DNA from: Sceloporus undulatus
Lineage: Eukaryota > Chordata > Lepidosauria > Squamata > Phrynosomatidae
DNA length: 64,000 nucleotides
Assembly: GCF_019175285.1 (NCBI RefSeq)
Contig: NC_056524.1
Span: 233,422,395 to 233,486,394 of the forward strand
Direction: 5' to 3'
In this document: piece by piece, positions 54,420 to 64,000 of the stretch
Position numbering within the stretch: position 1 is the stretch's first letter
How the letters are laid out: each line of letters begins with the position of its first letter
Position numbers and translations under genes: made by a program
Notes under the pieces: model-generated
The model's database searches: none
Seen by the model: the letters and a program-made list of their open reading frames with translations, nothing else
Told to the model about the DNA's origin: nothing

Positions 54420-55240
54420 TTAACCTTTAAGGCTCCATACAACTCTTCGATCTCTTAGCTACTTTGATATATGATAGATGCATATACTATTCACAGTTTC
54501 AACAACATGACATAGGAGGTATAGAATGTTTCATTAAATTCAGAATTTGTGCAACTAGTCTACAAAATCCATCTACTTTTATTTTTTCAGGGGAAAATCC
54601 TTTCAGCAGGATTTTAATTTCAGCTTGTCACACTCCTAGACAGCAATATACTATAATTTCTGCACAGACCTGATTCACAGGAATAATACCATATCCAAAT
54701 ATCAGAACAATTTTGTCTTATGAACATCTGATGTGATAAGTAATGCATGATAAGAAATTACTTTTAAATGTTGAAATTATTGAAAGTGTTCCTCATTTAA
54801 AAAATTCTTCTTTAACCTTAAATGTTACCATAAATATGAACTACATTATAAAATAATAAGCAAGTTTAGGGAAGAGTGCCTTACACAGTTTTTAAGTCAA
54901 CATTTGGATACCCCTATTGTTTCTTATCAACAAACATCAGTGTCTCCTTAACAACGCTCAAGTTTTAAGAGAAGGTTCTCTAACTTCAGTGTGTTATAGT
55001 AAGGGTTGTTAACATTAATGACATCATTGCTGGCAGCCTGAAAACCTGTGTTTAATACATTTCCTACTCACCACAGGATTCAAGCTGGATTCCCCCATAA
55101 CATGCATTTGTGGCTGACTTTATAGAAACCAATGGTAATGCAAGAAAAATGTACTTGCACAGAAAAAAAAAAGGGGGGGGAATCAATGCTACATGCTACA
55201 TTTGAGAGGTGCTCTTGCTCAACATCTGTTCAAAATACAT
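54420..55240. other. No gene recognised
   Basis: AT-rich sequence; an A/G homopolymer run lies at 55161-55180. Confidence 0.45.
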
Positions 55241-55242
55241 AA

Positions 55243-55745
55243 AGGCACAAAATGAAACAACATGGCTCACTGAAAAAGACGATAATGCTTGGTAAACTAG
55301 AAGGCAGTAGGAAAAGAGGAAGACCATGTTCTAAATCAGGGGTAGGCAATCTTTTTGAGCCGGGGGCCGGGTTGCTGTCCCTCAGACAACTGGGGGGGGC
55401 CGAAGCCAAAAAATAAACAATTAAATAATTTTTTAAAAAAATTAAATATATAAATAAACCAGGACAAATGTAGAACAAAATTTTCAAATGGAAGACACTT
55501 TTCTAAAAAAAATTGAAGATACGCGAAAAAATTTGCTGATTTTTTTAAAAAATGTTAATATAAATGCATGTTACTGAGGCTTCTATAGACAATTGCCCCC
55601 CAAAGGCCCCAGCGGCAATCGGCGGCAGGACCGGGCTGGGGCCGGTCCCAAGGCCTCGCCGGGCTGCATCCAGCCTGTGGGCCGCAGGTTGCCTACCCCT
55701 GTTCTAAATGGACTGATTCATTTAAAACACTGTGACATGTCAAAG
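55243..55745 (+). mobile_element. BovB-type LINE fragment, split by a hAT element
   Basis: ACAACATGGCTCACTGAAAA, AGACGATAATGCTTGGTAAA and TAGAAGGCAGTAGGAAAAGA encode the SLKKTIMLGKLEGSRKRGRP-type segment of BovB. After the insert, the homology resumes with GGACTGATTCATTTAAAAC and a CAA-rich tail. It is short and 5'-truncated. Confidence 0.7.
55337..55701. mobile_element. hAT-type MITE, nested
   Basis: A perfect 8 bp repeat TTCTAAAT flanks both ends (55329-55336, 55702-55709). The ends are CAGGGGTAGGCAATCT and AGGTTGCCTACCCCTG. The middle is AT-rich and the outer parts GC-rich (GGGCCGGGTTGCTG, GGGCTGCATCCAGCC). It carries no transposase. Confidence 0.92.
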
Positions 55746-56281
55746 CTGATTTGATAACAACAAAAAATAAGAGACAACAATATAAAATTCTTTAGGGTTT
55801 AGTTGTGAGAAGAGTACTAGATGGGAGAGAACTGACAACAAAGTTGTTTAGATAAATCATCCATCTGCTATAAGAATGGAAAATGGGATAAAGTGTCAAA
55901 GTATATGAAGCTTTTAAATAGTTCACTACTACTAACAACGAGAAGAAAGGAAAACCAGTTTACAAATAGGCTGAGCAATTCCTTTCATGCTCACATAAAT
56001 GTTCACATGTACCAGCATACAATCCTCTTGCTCTAGCTATCCAGATATTCTGGACTTCACTGGGATTAATCTCAAAAGCAGCATGGAATTATTTAATCAG
56101 CTCACACAGCAAGGAGTAAACTAGCTGCTGCATGTTTAGCTCTGTAATTGTATACTTTAGTATCTGCCTCTAGATTAGCCTTTTCAAGACCACTAGTGAC
56201 ATCAATTTTCTATTTTGAAGTAAACTTATCAACAAGATGAAAATACTTTCATTAAAGAATTATAGCAAATGAAATTGCATT

Positions 56282-56880
56282 TTGCAATTCTTCGTTTGAT
56301 ACGCCAACTGCGTCCCTACCTGGACCAAAAGGACCTTAAAGCAGTGGTACATGCACTGGTAATCTCTCGTTTAGATTTCTGTAATGTGCTCTACATGGAG
56401 CTACCTTTGTACCAAGTTCGGAAGCTTCAATTGGTTTAAAATGCGGCAGCCAGATTGGTCACCAGTACACCTAGGTCTGACCATATAACACCTGTGCTAA
56501 AATCTCTTCACTGGCTGCCAATCAGCTTCTGGGCACAGTACAAGGTGTTGGTTATTACCTTTAAAGCCCTACATGGCTTGGGCCCGAGTTACTTGCAGGA
56601 ATGCCTCTCCCTACACAATCTGCCCCGCACTCTCAGGACATCCAGGAAGTATTTACTAGAATATCATAAGACCAGGTTAATGTCAACCTCCCACAGAGTG
56701 TTCACTGCTATGGCCCCAAAACTGTGGAATATCTAATGGAGGAGATCCATCTTATTATCACCTTAGATGCCTTTAAGAAGGCATTTAAGATGGATCTCTT
56801 CTGGCAGGCTTACCCACTCGACCTTATATAGGAGATCATTAAAATGAAACGTTTGGACTATGACTGTATGATTATTGGAT
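56282..56880 (+). mobile_element. L2-like LINE 3' end
   Basis: The translation gives RQLRPYLDQKDLKAVVHAL, VISRLDFCNVLYMELP, NAAARLVTSTPRSDHITPVL, KSLHWLPISFWAQYKVLVI, TFKALHGLGPSYLQE, ending KLWNI and DAFKKAFKMDLFWQAY. This is the L2 C-terminus in full. At least one stop (before NAAARL) and frame changes near the end make it a dead copy. It is better preserved than the L2 at 17235. Confidence 0.9.
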
Positions 56881-56884
56881 GATT

Positions 56885-57678
56885 AATTGATGGTCTAGCT
56901 ATTTTATTGTACAGACAAAGAATTATATTGCAAAGTCTGAGGTAACAATTTGGACACATTCATGGATAAAATTAAAACTCACTTAATTTCTCCCCCCCCC
57001 CTCCCCCTTTGGTATGTTAAAACTATACACCTGTTGAATCCTTTAGAGGTATCACCAACCTTACATGAAATAGTATTAACAGGATTCCTCATTTTAGACA
57101 GATATACACACTAATGATTTGGGAGGAAAACTGGTGAGGAGAAGAATTAGTGCTGGCCTTGTTTTAAAAAGACATTTAATGTAGTTTCATTTTTGTCTGC
57201 CTTGCCTTATTTCAGCAGAAACAAATTATTCTATCGGGGATCCATGCTGGGCTGGGAAGGTATGTTGGGCTGGGTAGGTATGCATGAGATATGTGAATTA
57301 GCAATAATTTGAGAGTTTAGAGTATGCTATGACAGAATCCAGTATTCAAAAGAAACATCATTTCAAGGTCATGTCCATAACTGTAAAGTTATACTGCCAC
57401 ACAGACATATTGCAACTCAAAATGCATCTTATGCACCTTAACATTAAATCCTGTTTTTAAAATTATAAATTAGATAAAATTATGACATTAGTTATCTTAA
57501 ATCTCAAACAATTATAAAGTTGAGGAACACTGAAAATTAATTACAAATCTACAGTTTCTGCTTTTACCTGTAATTTGAAGTTTTCTGCAGGTACTTGCAG
57601 GCATTTCCCATTGCGTTTCAGTCTTATAGTAAAGAAGAATTGCAGCCCACTGGTGGTTGCCACACTCATAAGCAAATA
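56885..57678. other. No gene recognised
   Basis: A C-run at 56992-57006; otherwise AT-rich and unremarkable. Confidence 0.45.
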
Positions 57679-57680
57679 AT

Positions 57681-58045
57681 GGCGGGTTATAAACCGCCGC
57701 TTTGCGGCGATCTGCCGCCGCCGCTGTTTGCTCCGTAAGGGAGCCGCTGCAGCCAAACCGCGCGGCTCCATTACGGAGCAAAAAAGAAGCTCCAAAATGG
57801 AGCTTCTTTAAGCGGCGCCTCTATGACGTCGCGAGGCGCCAAGGGCGGACTCGCGACGTCATAGACGCCGCGACACGTGCGGACGCACAGCGTCCGATAC
57901 ATAAATATAGCGGCCGCCGTGTGGAACGGCCGCCGCCATATTGTACGTACAGAATACGTACTAGGGTTAGGGGGTGCGGAAGCACCACCCCTTCCTAACC
58001 CTAGTACGTATTCATTATGTACTAAATGGCGGTCTGTAACCCGCC
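57681..58045. mobile_element. Multi-hairpin GC-rich transposon (type A), mosaic
   Basis: AAT is duplicated at both ends (57678-57680, 58046-58048); the ends are GGCGGGTTATAAACCGCC and GGCGGTCTGTAACCCGCC. The right half (GCGGCCGCCGTGTGGAACGG, GTACTAGGGTTAGGGGGTGC) matches modules of 59577-60135. The left half (CTCCGTAAGGGAGCC, AAGAAGCTCCAAAATGGAGC, ATGACGTCGCGAGGCGCC) differs and is closer in design to 50927-51292. All modules are hairpins. Confidence 0.88.
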
Positions 58046-58067
58046 AATGTTTCCTTTCAATACACTT

Positions 58068-58333
58068 AAACCTTGAGCATCCCTTATCATTTTGGATGTT
58101 TTTCAGATTTTGGAATATTTGCATATACATGATTTATCTTGGAGATGATGTATAGCCTGAAGGTAATTTTATATAGTATTTTTAAAATAATTTTGTGCAT
58201 GAAACAATGTTTGTCTACACTGAAACATCTGAAAGCAAAGGTTCCACTGTCTCAGCAACCCACTAAAAAGTTTTGGATTTTAAAGCATTTGAGATTTGGG
58301 ATTTTTGGAATATGGATGTCCAATCTGTACCAC
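58068..58333 (+). mobile_element. Tigger-type element resembling mammalian MER6
   Basis: TTGAGCATCCCTTATCATTT, GGAATATTTGCATATACATG, AGCCTGAAGGTAATTTTATA, ATAATTTTGTGCATGAAACA, CTGTCTCAGCAACCCAC and TTTGGAATATGGATGTCCAA follow the MER6 order that I recall from mammals. It is the same family as 25998-26330 and appears to retain both ends. Confidence 0.75.
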
Positions 58334-58339
58334 AATTCC

Positions 58340-59570
58340 TACATACTCAGCAGACTGAGCTATCATAAATCCTGGCTTATGATACAAAGATAACCAAAAC
58401 TGTGACATTTAATACTAAGCGTTCAGTTTGGTGGGTTTTTTAAATTTATTATTTTACTCACCACCAATGCAAAACTGATTCCATATTACTGAGAATCAAA
58501 GCAAATAACCACATATGTGCCAAGTATAAACTCACATGCATTTATTCATCTAGTTCCTCATTTCTAAATTGTGCACACACCAGTCCTACCATACTTCCAA
58601 GATTCATTCTTATGTTGATATGCCAGTCTAACAGTTCCCATTCTTTTGTGATACTGCCCACTAAATAAAGAATGTCATGACCTCTATGAAACATGTTTAT
58701 TTACTCTCTGCTCCCTTCACTATGATCAAATCAATGTTCTGAGTAGTAAATTCATATAGTACTGCTTGCTAGAACTTTCAGGTGCTGAAATGTGTCTCTA
58801 GAGGTCTCCCATATAAAAGTTGTGTCAGTGATTGTTAGATGGCTGTATATTGTATATTGGTTGTTTTCTAGCTGGTTCTTTTACCATGAAACTGAGCTTC
58901 TTCTTCCATAACATCTTCAACACTCAGTTCAGAAATACCCATATATTCAAGCATATATCTAAAGGGCCAGAAGAAATCATTCTTACAGTGGAGTACATGA
59001 AAGACTGCTATAAATATCATAGAACTGGAGGGGTCTGTAAGTCATCTAGTATAACCCTCTTGCTGAACACAAGAAATGCAGAGTTGTGTCTTCACCATCC
59101 ACCTTCAATTTACATCCTAGCCATAGGGGTCTGAAAACTCCTAGCAAGTGAAAACCTAGGTGATTGTAATTATTCCTACATACTCAGCAAGCCCAGTTAC
59201 AGACAGAACATTGCCCTACTTTATTTAGTCAAAAGGAGATCACCCATTTAAAGAAAAGATTTGTTATAATGAGCATAAAACAGTGTGTTTGCCATGAATT
59301 TCAGGACAGAAGTATAAAAGGCAGCTTGTATACTGATCTTAAGTGTGTTTCCACTAGCTGTTAAAAAGACAGGTTGGACTTTAATGCAAAGAGCTCTGAT
59401 CTTCTATCAGGGTATTTTATTCCAGACTCATTGCTATGGTATCTGACTTTGAGAGGACAAGGGATTCCTTTATCCCTATTGTAATTATCACCGATTTATT
59501 CTGTTTGAGTCATTCTCTCTTGAGTCACACACTTTCCATGCCAGTCCCCTGACTTATAGACATATCAGGA
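58340..59570. other. No gene; contains one copy of a local duplication
   Basis: Apart from the duplicated block at 58694-58843 I see no named repeat or coding frame. Confidence 0.45.
58694..58843 (+). repeat. Direct repeat, copy 1 (150 bp)
   Basis: TGTTTATTTACTCTCTGCTC through GTGTCAGTGATTGTTAGATG matches 60975-61123 with about eight differences by eye. It is not a family I recognise. Confidence 0.85.
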
Positions 59571-59576
59571 AACTAT

Positions 59577-60135
59577 GGCCCATTACAGACGGGCTTAAAA
59601 GTACACGCAGAGCGCGTACTAGGGTTAAGAGGGGGCGGTGCGGAAGCACCACCCTAACCCTAGCGCGTGCTCTGCGCGCACAAAATGGTGGCGGCCGTTC
59701 CACACGGCCGCCGCCATTGATACGTGATGACCACGCCGCCTCCAAACGAGGCTGCGTGGTTGTGACATATTGGGGTCGCGGCAGGGCGCCTAGGGCGCCC
59801 TTTCCGCAACCCCAGAAGGAGCTCCGTTTCAGAGCTCCTTCCTGGTTTGGTCTGCTGGGCGCAGCCTTTAGACAGCTGCGCCCAGCGGACCAAAGGAGAA
59901 AGGGGCCAAACGGCCCCTTTCTCCTTCTCCCCACCGCCGCGGGGTGTCCTTGGGGCTTGAAGCCCCAAGGACACCCCTTTCCAGGCTGCGGGGAAGGGGC
60001 CTTTTGCCGCTTCCCCGCAGCCTGGAAAGCGGTGGATCGGGGCTTCAGCGGCTGCCGCTCTGGCCACTGAGGCCCCGATCCGGCGGGGAAAGGTGCGCCT
60101 ACAGACCGCCCCTAAGGGGCGGTCTGTAATGCGCC
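59577..60135. mobile_element. Multi-hairpin GC-rich transposon (type A), longest copy
   Basis: The 559 bp element is flanked by TAT (59574-59576, 60136-60138), with ends GGCCCATTACAGAC and GTCTGTAATGCGCC. I count about eleven consecutive hairpins, among them 59601-59680 (around GGTGCGGAAGCACC), 59686-59714, 59773-59814, 59815-59844, 59849-59891, 59896-59925, 59941-59977, 59980-60026, 60035-60080 and 60101-60127. They abut with spacers of a few bases. It carries the same modules as 21323-21831 in the opposite orientation. CpG-rich. No transposase; the 117-135 residue frames on both strands are GC artefacts. Confidence 0.9.
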
Positions 60136-60139
60136 TATA

Positions 60140-60490
60140 TATAAAATCTTCAACATCTCTTCAAATATCCTCTAAACAATGAACAGCAGAGTTAGTAATA
60201 ATCATCCCTGAAAATCTACAATACAGTTTGGTTCTCATTTCTTCTACCTATGATCAATACCCATCCTTTTATATGCATATATCATTTATCAGGATGTACT
60301 GAATATGACTTTTACCCAAGGATTAAGCCACACTGATGGCACATTTTCTTGTAGAGTATAGTTTTTCTTGGAAAATAAAAATGATGGCTTTTCTTCAGAA
60401 ACAATATATTTAATTTGGAATTGATCCAGAGTGCGCTTGGAAAAATACTTCCATGTTTTTCTTTTGTCAACAACAGGAAACATGGACTTG
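60140..60490. other. No gene recognised
   Basis: AT-rich sequence, no named repeat. Confidence 0.45.
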
Positions 60491-60494
60491 TTGT

Positions 60495-60672
60495 GTGTCT
60501 TGAAGTTGCTTCTGACTAATAGCAACCCTATGATGAACCTATCACAGGGCTTCTTGGCAAGATTTGATCAGCATGGGTTTGCCATTGTCTTCCTTTAAAA
60601 CTGAAAAAGTGTAACTTGCCCAAGATCACCCAGTGGCCAAATAGGGATCCAAACGCTGGTTTCCAGACACCG
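60495..60672 (-). mobile_element. tRNA-derived SINE
   Basis: Reverse copy: TCTTGAAGTTGCTTCTGACT, CCTATGATGAACCTATCAC, GCTTCTTGGCAAGATTTG, TTGCCCAAGATCACCCAGTG, then the reversed head near CAAACGCTGGTTTCCAGAC. The far 5' end is missing. Confidence 0.78.
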
Positions 60673-60790
60673 AGGTCCGAAACACACTTGCCAAAAGCAC
60701 TGGTTTCAGTCTGATCCAGGGCACGGCATACAGATAACTCACAGCCCTGGATCTGGTTGAAAATGCGCTGCAGCCACTCCAAGCTGCTCA
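60673..60790. repeat. Small GC-richer hairpin
   Basis: GATCCAGGGCACGGC and AGCCCTGGATCTGGTTGAAA form a short inverted pair around a 20-30 base loop. It abuts the SINE head and could be a MITE remnant. I cannot assign it. Confidence 0.35.
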
Positions 60791-60974
60791 TCTGCTTAAT
60801 GTCATACATAGTTCAACGCTCAAACCTCTCAACCATGCTTGCTCACAATGTAAAAGATAGACAATCGTTGATCCAGCATTCTAGAAGCAAACTGGCTAAT
60901 ACTTTACTCAATGAAACCATTACTTCATTAATTCTACTAGAAATTCCTCACCAGTATCTTCTATCACAAGCTCC

Positions 60975-61123
60975 TGTTTATTTACTCTCTGCTCCCTCAT
61001 TATGATCAAATCAATCTTCTGAGTAGTAAATTCATACAGTACTGCTTGCTAGAACTTTCAGGTGCTAAAATGTGCCTCTAGAGGTTTCCCATATAAAAGT
61101 TGTGTCAGTGATTGTTAGATGGC
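60975..61123 (+). repeat. Direct repeat, copy 2 (149 bp)
   Basis: Matches 58694-58843 over its whole length. The flanks differ. Confidence 0.85.
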
Positions 61124-61124
61124 A

Positions 61125-61725
61125 TTGTTTATGTATCTAGATTAGTGGGGGGAGGGTCAAGTAGCATGCTTAAATCTGTTTAATCCACAATTGTATGTGC
61201 CATCTTTATAGCTTCATCATATTTGCATAAGCAGCATGTTATAATTTCAAGACTCACCAAGATTTCAAAATCTTGCCTTTTCCTATTGTTTCCAGCTGAT
61301 GACTACTCAGTCACAGAGCATTCATTATTACTCCCCCAAGATGGCTCATTGCACTTTGTACTACTAAAAGCTATCCCTTTTTCTATTTCTCTAGTTCACA
61401 AACTTGATCATCCTAAATATATGTGCCAATATGGAGTTTCTCAGCAGACTTTTATCAAAGTTGAACATAACAAATAAGTATATCTTTTAGGAATATAATG
61501 CATCACTACTTTCCCACCCAGATCTGTGTGCATTATCTCTTTACCATTCTAATGTTAGCATATGTATTTTCTGTTTGTAGAATAGCAGTGATTAGTGCAG
61601 AATCTGTATCCACCCAAGACCTCTGATTTGAGTTTGTTTTTTAACACAAGCTGATTCCTGTGCCTTGTTGTCTGACCATTCAGCTCTTATCTATCCATCC
61701 ATCCCACTACTTCAAGCAATATAAA
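61125..61725. other. No gene recognised
   Basis: No gene or named repeat seen. Confidence 0.45.
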
Positions 61726-61727
61726 TA

Positions 61728-61941
61728 CAGTGCACCCGTGTCATACGCGGGTGCTCTATATGCGGCTTTCAGCTTATGCTGAAAGCTGAGTCACGGAACC
61801 AGCAATGGCGCACGTGCTGCACCACACTGCATGCATGAGCCCCATTGTTTTCAGTGGGGCTCAGGCATATGTGGTATTTGCCTTACGCAGGGGGGTGGGT
61901 GGGTCTGGAACAGATCCCACACGTAAGGCAAGGGTGCACTG
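61728..61941. mobile_element. Tigger-type MITE
   Basis: TA flanks (61726-61727, 61942-61943); ends CAGTGCACCCGTGTCATACG and GTAAGGCAAGGGTGCACTG. A central hairpin, GCTTTCAGC/GCTGAAAGC, and GAGCCCCATTG/CAGTGGGGCTC add further pairing. The cleanest member of its group here. Confidence 0.85.
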
Positions 61942-62055
61942 TACATACCTGCCCTACCTCACTGCAGACTCCCAACAAGCTCATTAGGTAGACAGATTGA
62001 GAGAGTGACTGGTTCAAGGGAATATGATTTTTAAATACAGACAGACAGACAAACA

Positions 62056-62422
62056 TGGAGTGGTCCCTCCACATTTACTGGGGATAGGGGTGAAGGACCA
62101 CAGTGAGTGTGGAAAAAATGCAAATAAAAAATGTATTTTTTTTTACCTCAGAGAACACCTCTCTAGGAATCTCCAGGTCCTCCAATGTTCAACATCTGCC
62201 AGAAGTTTGTCACAGAATCATGCTGGAGGAACTATAGTTGCCTAGAGAAGTGTTTTCTCTAGATGTGTTTTCTCTAGGAACTTCTAGGTTCTCCAGCAAA
62301 GTTCTATGATCAACTTCTAGCAGAGTTGTAGGAGGACCTAGAGATTCCTAAAGGGAATATATTAATAAAAACTGCAAATAATCAAATCCACAAAAGTGAA
62401 ATCTGCCAAAGTGGAGTTGTTA
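62056..62422. mobile_element. Tigger-type element, diverged
   Basis: GGAGTGGTCCCTCCACATTT and CTGGGGATAGGGGTGAAGGA at the left, with CAAATCCACAAAAGTGAAAT and CTGCCAAAGTGGAG at the right, follow the 'cagtggtccctccacatttgc' type. Inside, CTAGGAATCTCCAGGTCCTC and GAGGACCTAGAGATTCCTA are inverted copies. Confidence 0.6.
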
Positions 62423-62424
62423 TT

Positions 62425-64000
62425 GCTATTTGCCATTCAGTCAACTTCAACTTATGACAACTCTTTGAAAATGCGTGAAGGCATCTCCTTTCTCTTTCAA
62501 TTTCCTAAAGTACTATGATTACCAGTATTCACAAGAATACCTTTATTTTCTCATTTAGACGCATGTTTATATCGGCATAATTCTTTGGACATCCACTTTT
62601 AAAAACATTTGTTCTTCTGCCCATTCAAATTATAAAAGTCCTTAGTGTAGACACAGTATCCTCATTTATACCCAGAACAAAGCATACTGCTGGCATCTGA
62701 ACAAGACATAAATACTCCTTAGGTCTGTACCAGTTTGAGATGCGCAGATGGAGGGCAGGGCATAATGTGATCATACATCTAACCAATTATCTACTTCTGC
62801 TATCTTGGAAAGCTTTCTTTAGCCAAATCTGCTAAAAGAAAATTGTTATATAAGAAGCACAAAATAACAGTCAGTTATACCAGTGGAAGACATCTACAAA
62901 CCTAAAACTTAACTGTAGTGCTCACTATAAATTCTTAGTGGCTAATATCCCTTTGGGACAGAAACTTTTATACATACAGCTTTTTAAATATATAATAATT
63001 TTGTCCAGATTAGACAAGTGAAAGAAGGAAGAACATTAATCAGTAAGCAAAAGCTGTTGGCATTAAAATAACCATCTTAAAAATAACAACATCATTAAAA
63101 TAAACAAGAAGCAAAGGAAGAATTTCTGCAAAAAAACAAAGAACTATTAGAAAGAATGGAATAGAGAAAAATATACTGGAGATTCATTTAAAAAAAAAAC
63201 AAAGGAATTTGGTAGTAAAACAAAATCAATAACGATAGCATTGCATTATAAAGTAGATACTAATCATTTTTTTAAATCCTAAAGGATACATATTTTGGAG
63301 ATGTTAACAACAAAGATTTGTTTTATATAAATGTATAGCTTCATATATCGTTTCAAAAGATAGCAAAGCATCTAAATATTTTAGTATAACAACAGTATAA
63401 TTTAGTATAACAACAGAAAAACATTTTAGTACATCAAGAGCAAACATTTTACAATATCAACAATTTTGAGTGGTGGTTTTGCTGCAGAAGAAATACCAGT
63501 GTATCATTTTTAAGGCTAATGGTGGCAACCATGTTTATTAAAAAGAGGATTTGTGAAGCATAAACATGTGCTTCCCCCAACATATCTTTGCAAGCAGGCA
63601 TAAACTTGCAATCTTACTATTAAACTGGTTACAAGGCACAGATTCAGTTTTACAGCAAATGAAATCTTATAGTGATGGACAGGCCCTTAATTTAATGTGG
63701 GTTTTTACAGCACAATATCATCATTCTTAACTTTACCCTGAAACTGTTATTTTACTGTTATTTTATGGCTTATGAGAGAGGAATTATGAGGACAGGCAAT
63801 ATTTCCTCATCAGCAGGAAAATCTCAAAGGACCACCAAAGATATAAAAGCACACTGGCCCAGATCCTGAATAGGACAGCTCATCTGTGCAAAAAGAAACT
63901 GTTGCACTAGCAGAATATTGTCAGCCTTCTAACAGCCACTGACAAATATAGGGGACAAATGTTCTTCTTCATAGATGACAGCCCTCTATCTGAAGGACTA
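62425..64000. other. No gene recognised
   Basis: AT-rich sequence with A-rich patches (63180-63205) and a small repeat of TTTAGTATAACAACAG (63380-63416). No gene or interspersed repeat recognised up to the window end. Confidence 0.5.

Noticed and set aside
59554-60070. Three overlapping frames of 117-135 residues on both strands
   Set aside because: They lie within the hairpin element at 59577-60135. Palindromic GC-rich DNA leaves both strands free of stops.

Overview
This window looks like repeat-rich intergenic or intronic DNA from a squamate reptile, most likely a lizard. I found no host protein-coding gene that I can support, and no tRNA or rRNA gene and no CRISPR array. The organism call rests on the mix of repeats: Sauria SINEs with the BovB-type LINE that supplies their tail, a 5S-rRNA-headed SINE, several tRNA-headed SINEs, CR1 and L2 LINE ends, Penelope-like elements, hAT and Tigger-type DNA transposons, and long microsatellites. 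Most long open frames are LINE or Penelope fragments or are produced by GC-rich palindromes and simple repeats. Two 10-base N runs (2036-2045, 34989-34998) interrupt simple repeats and look like assembly gaps.

Layout. 0-10 kb: an L2 end, a foldback element, a 5S-SINE, a CR1 end and an inverted-pair Penelope remnant. 10-22 kb: CR1 ends, a nested pair of foldback transposons (10.8-11.4 kb), a 752 bp hAT element with a perfect 8 bp target duplication (13.5-14.3 kb), an L2 copy that carries a 790 bp solo LTR (17.2-19.2 kb), and a 5S-SINE split by a GC-rich multi-hairpin transposon (21.3-22.0 kb). 22-45 kb: sparser, with SINEs, CR1, BovB and L2 tails, a Tigger-type element and a possible second LTR. 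45-62 kb: the best-preserved Penelope copy (RT tail plus GIY-YIG nuclease between inverted terminal repeats), three more multi-hairpin elements, Tigger-type MITEs, and a hAT element inside BovB. 62.4-64 kb is AT-rich and featureless.

The most unusual item is a family of non-autonomous DNA elements ending in GGC(N)C(R)TTACAGAC. At least four GC- and CpG-rich members (21323-21831, 50927-51292, 57681-58045, 59577-60135) are built almost entirely of consecutive hairpins; I count about eleven in the longest. They share ends but carry different hairpin modules, and three have clean 3 bp target duplications. One insertion is confirmed by an intact copy of its target repeat elsewhere in the window. 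Two short single-palindrome members (10935-11166, 14355-14584) share the TTACAGAC-type end. A looser group (49429-49777, 10831-11367) may be related.

The transposons use the usual dependencies: SINEs depend on LINE machinery (Sauria SINE on BovB), and MITEs depend on transposases not encoded here. All coding remnants seen are truncated or decayed, so nothing in the window looks autonomously mobile.
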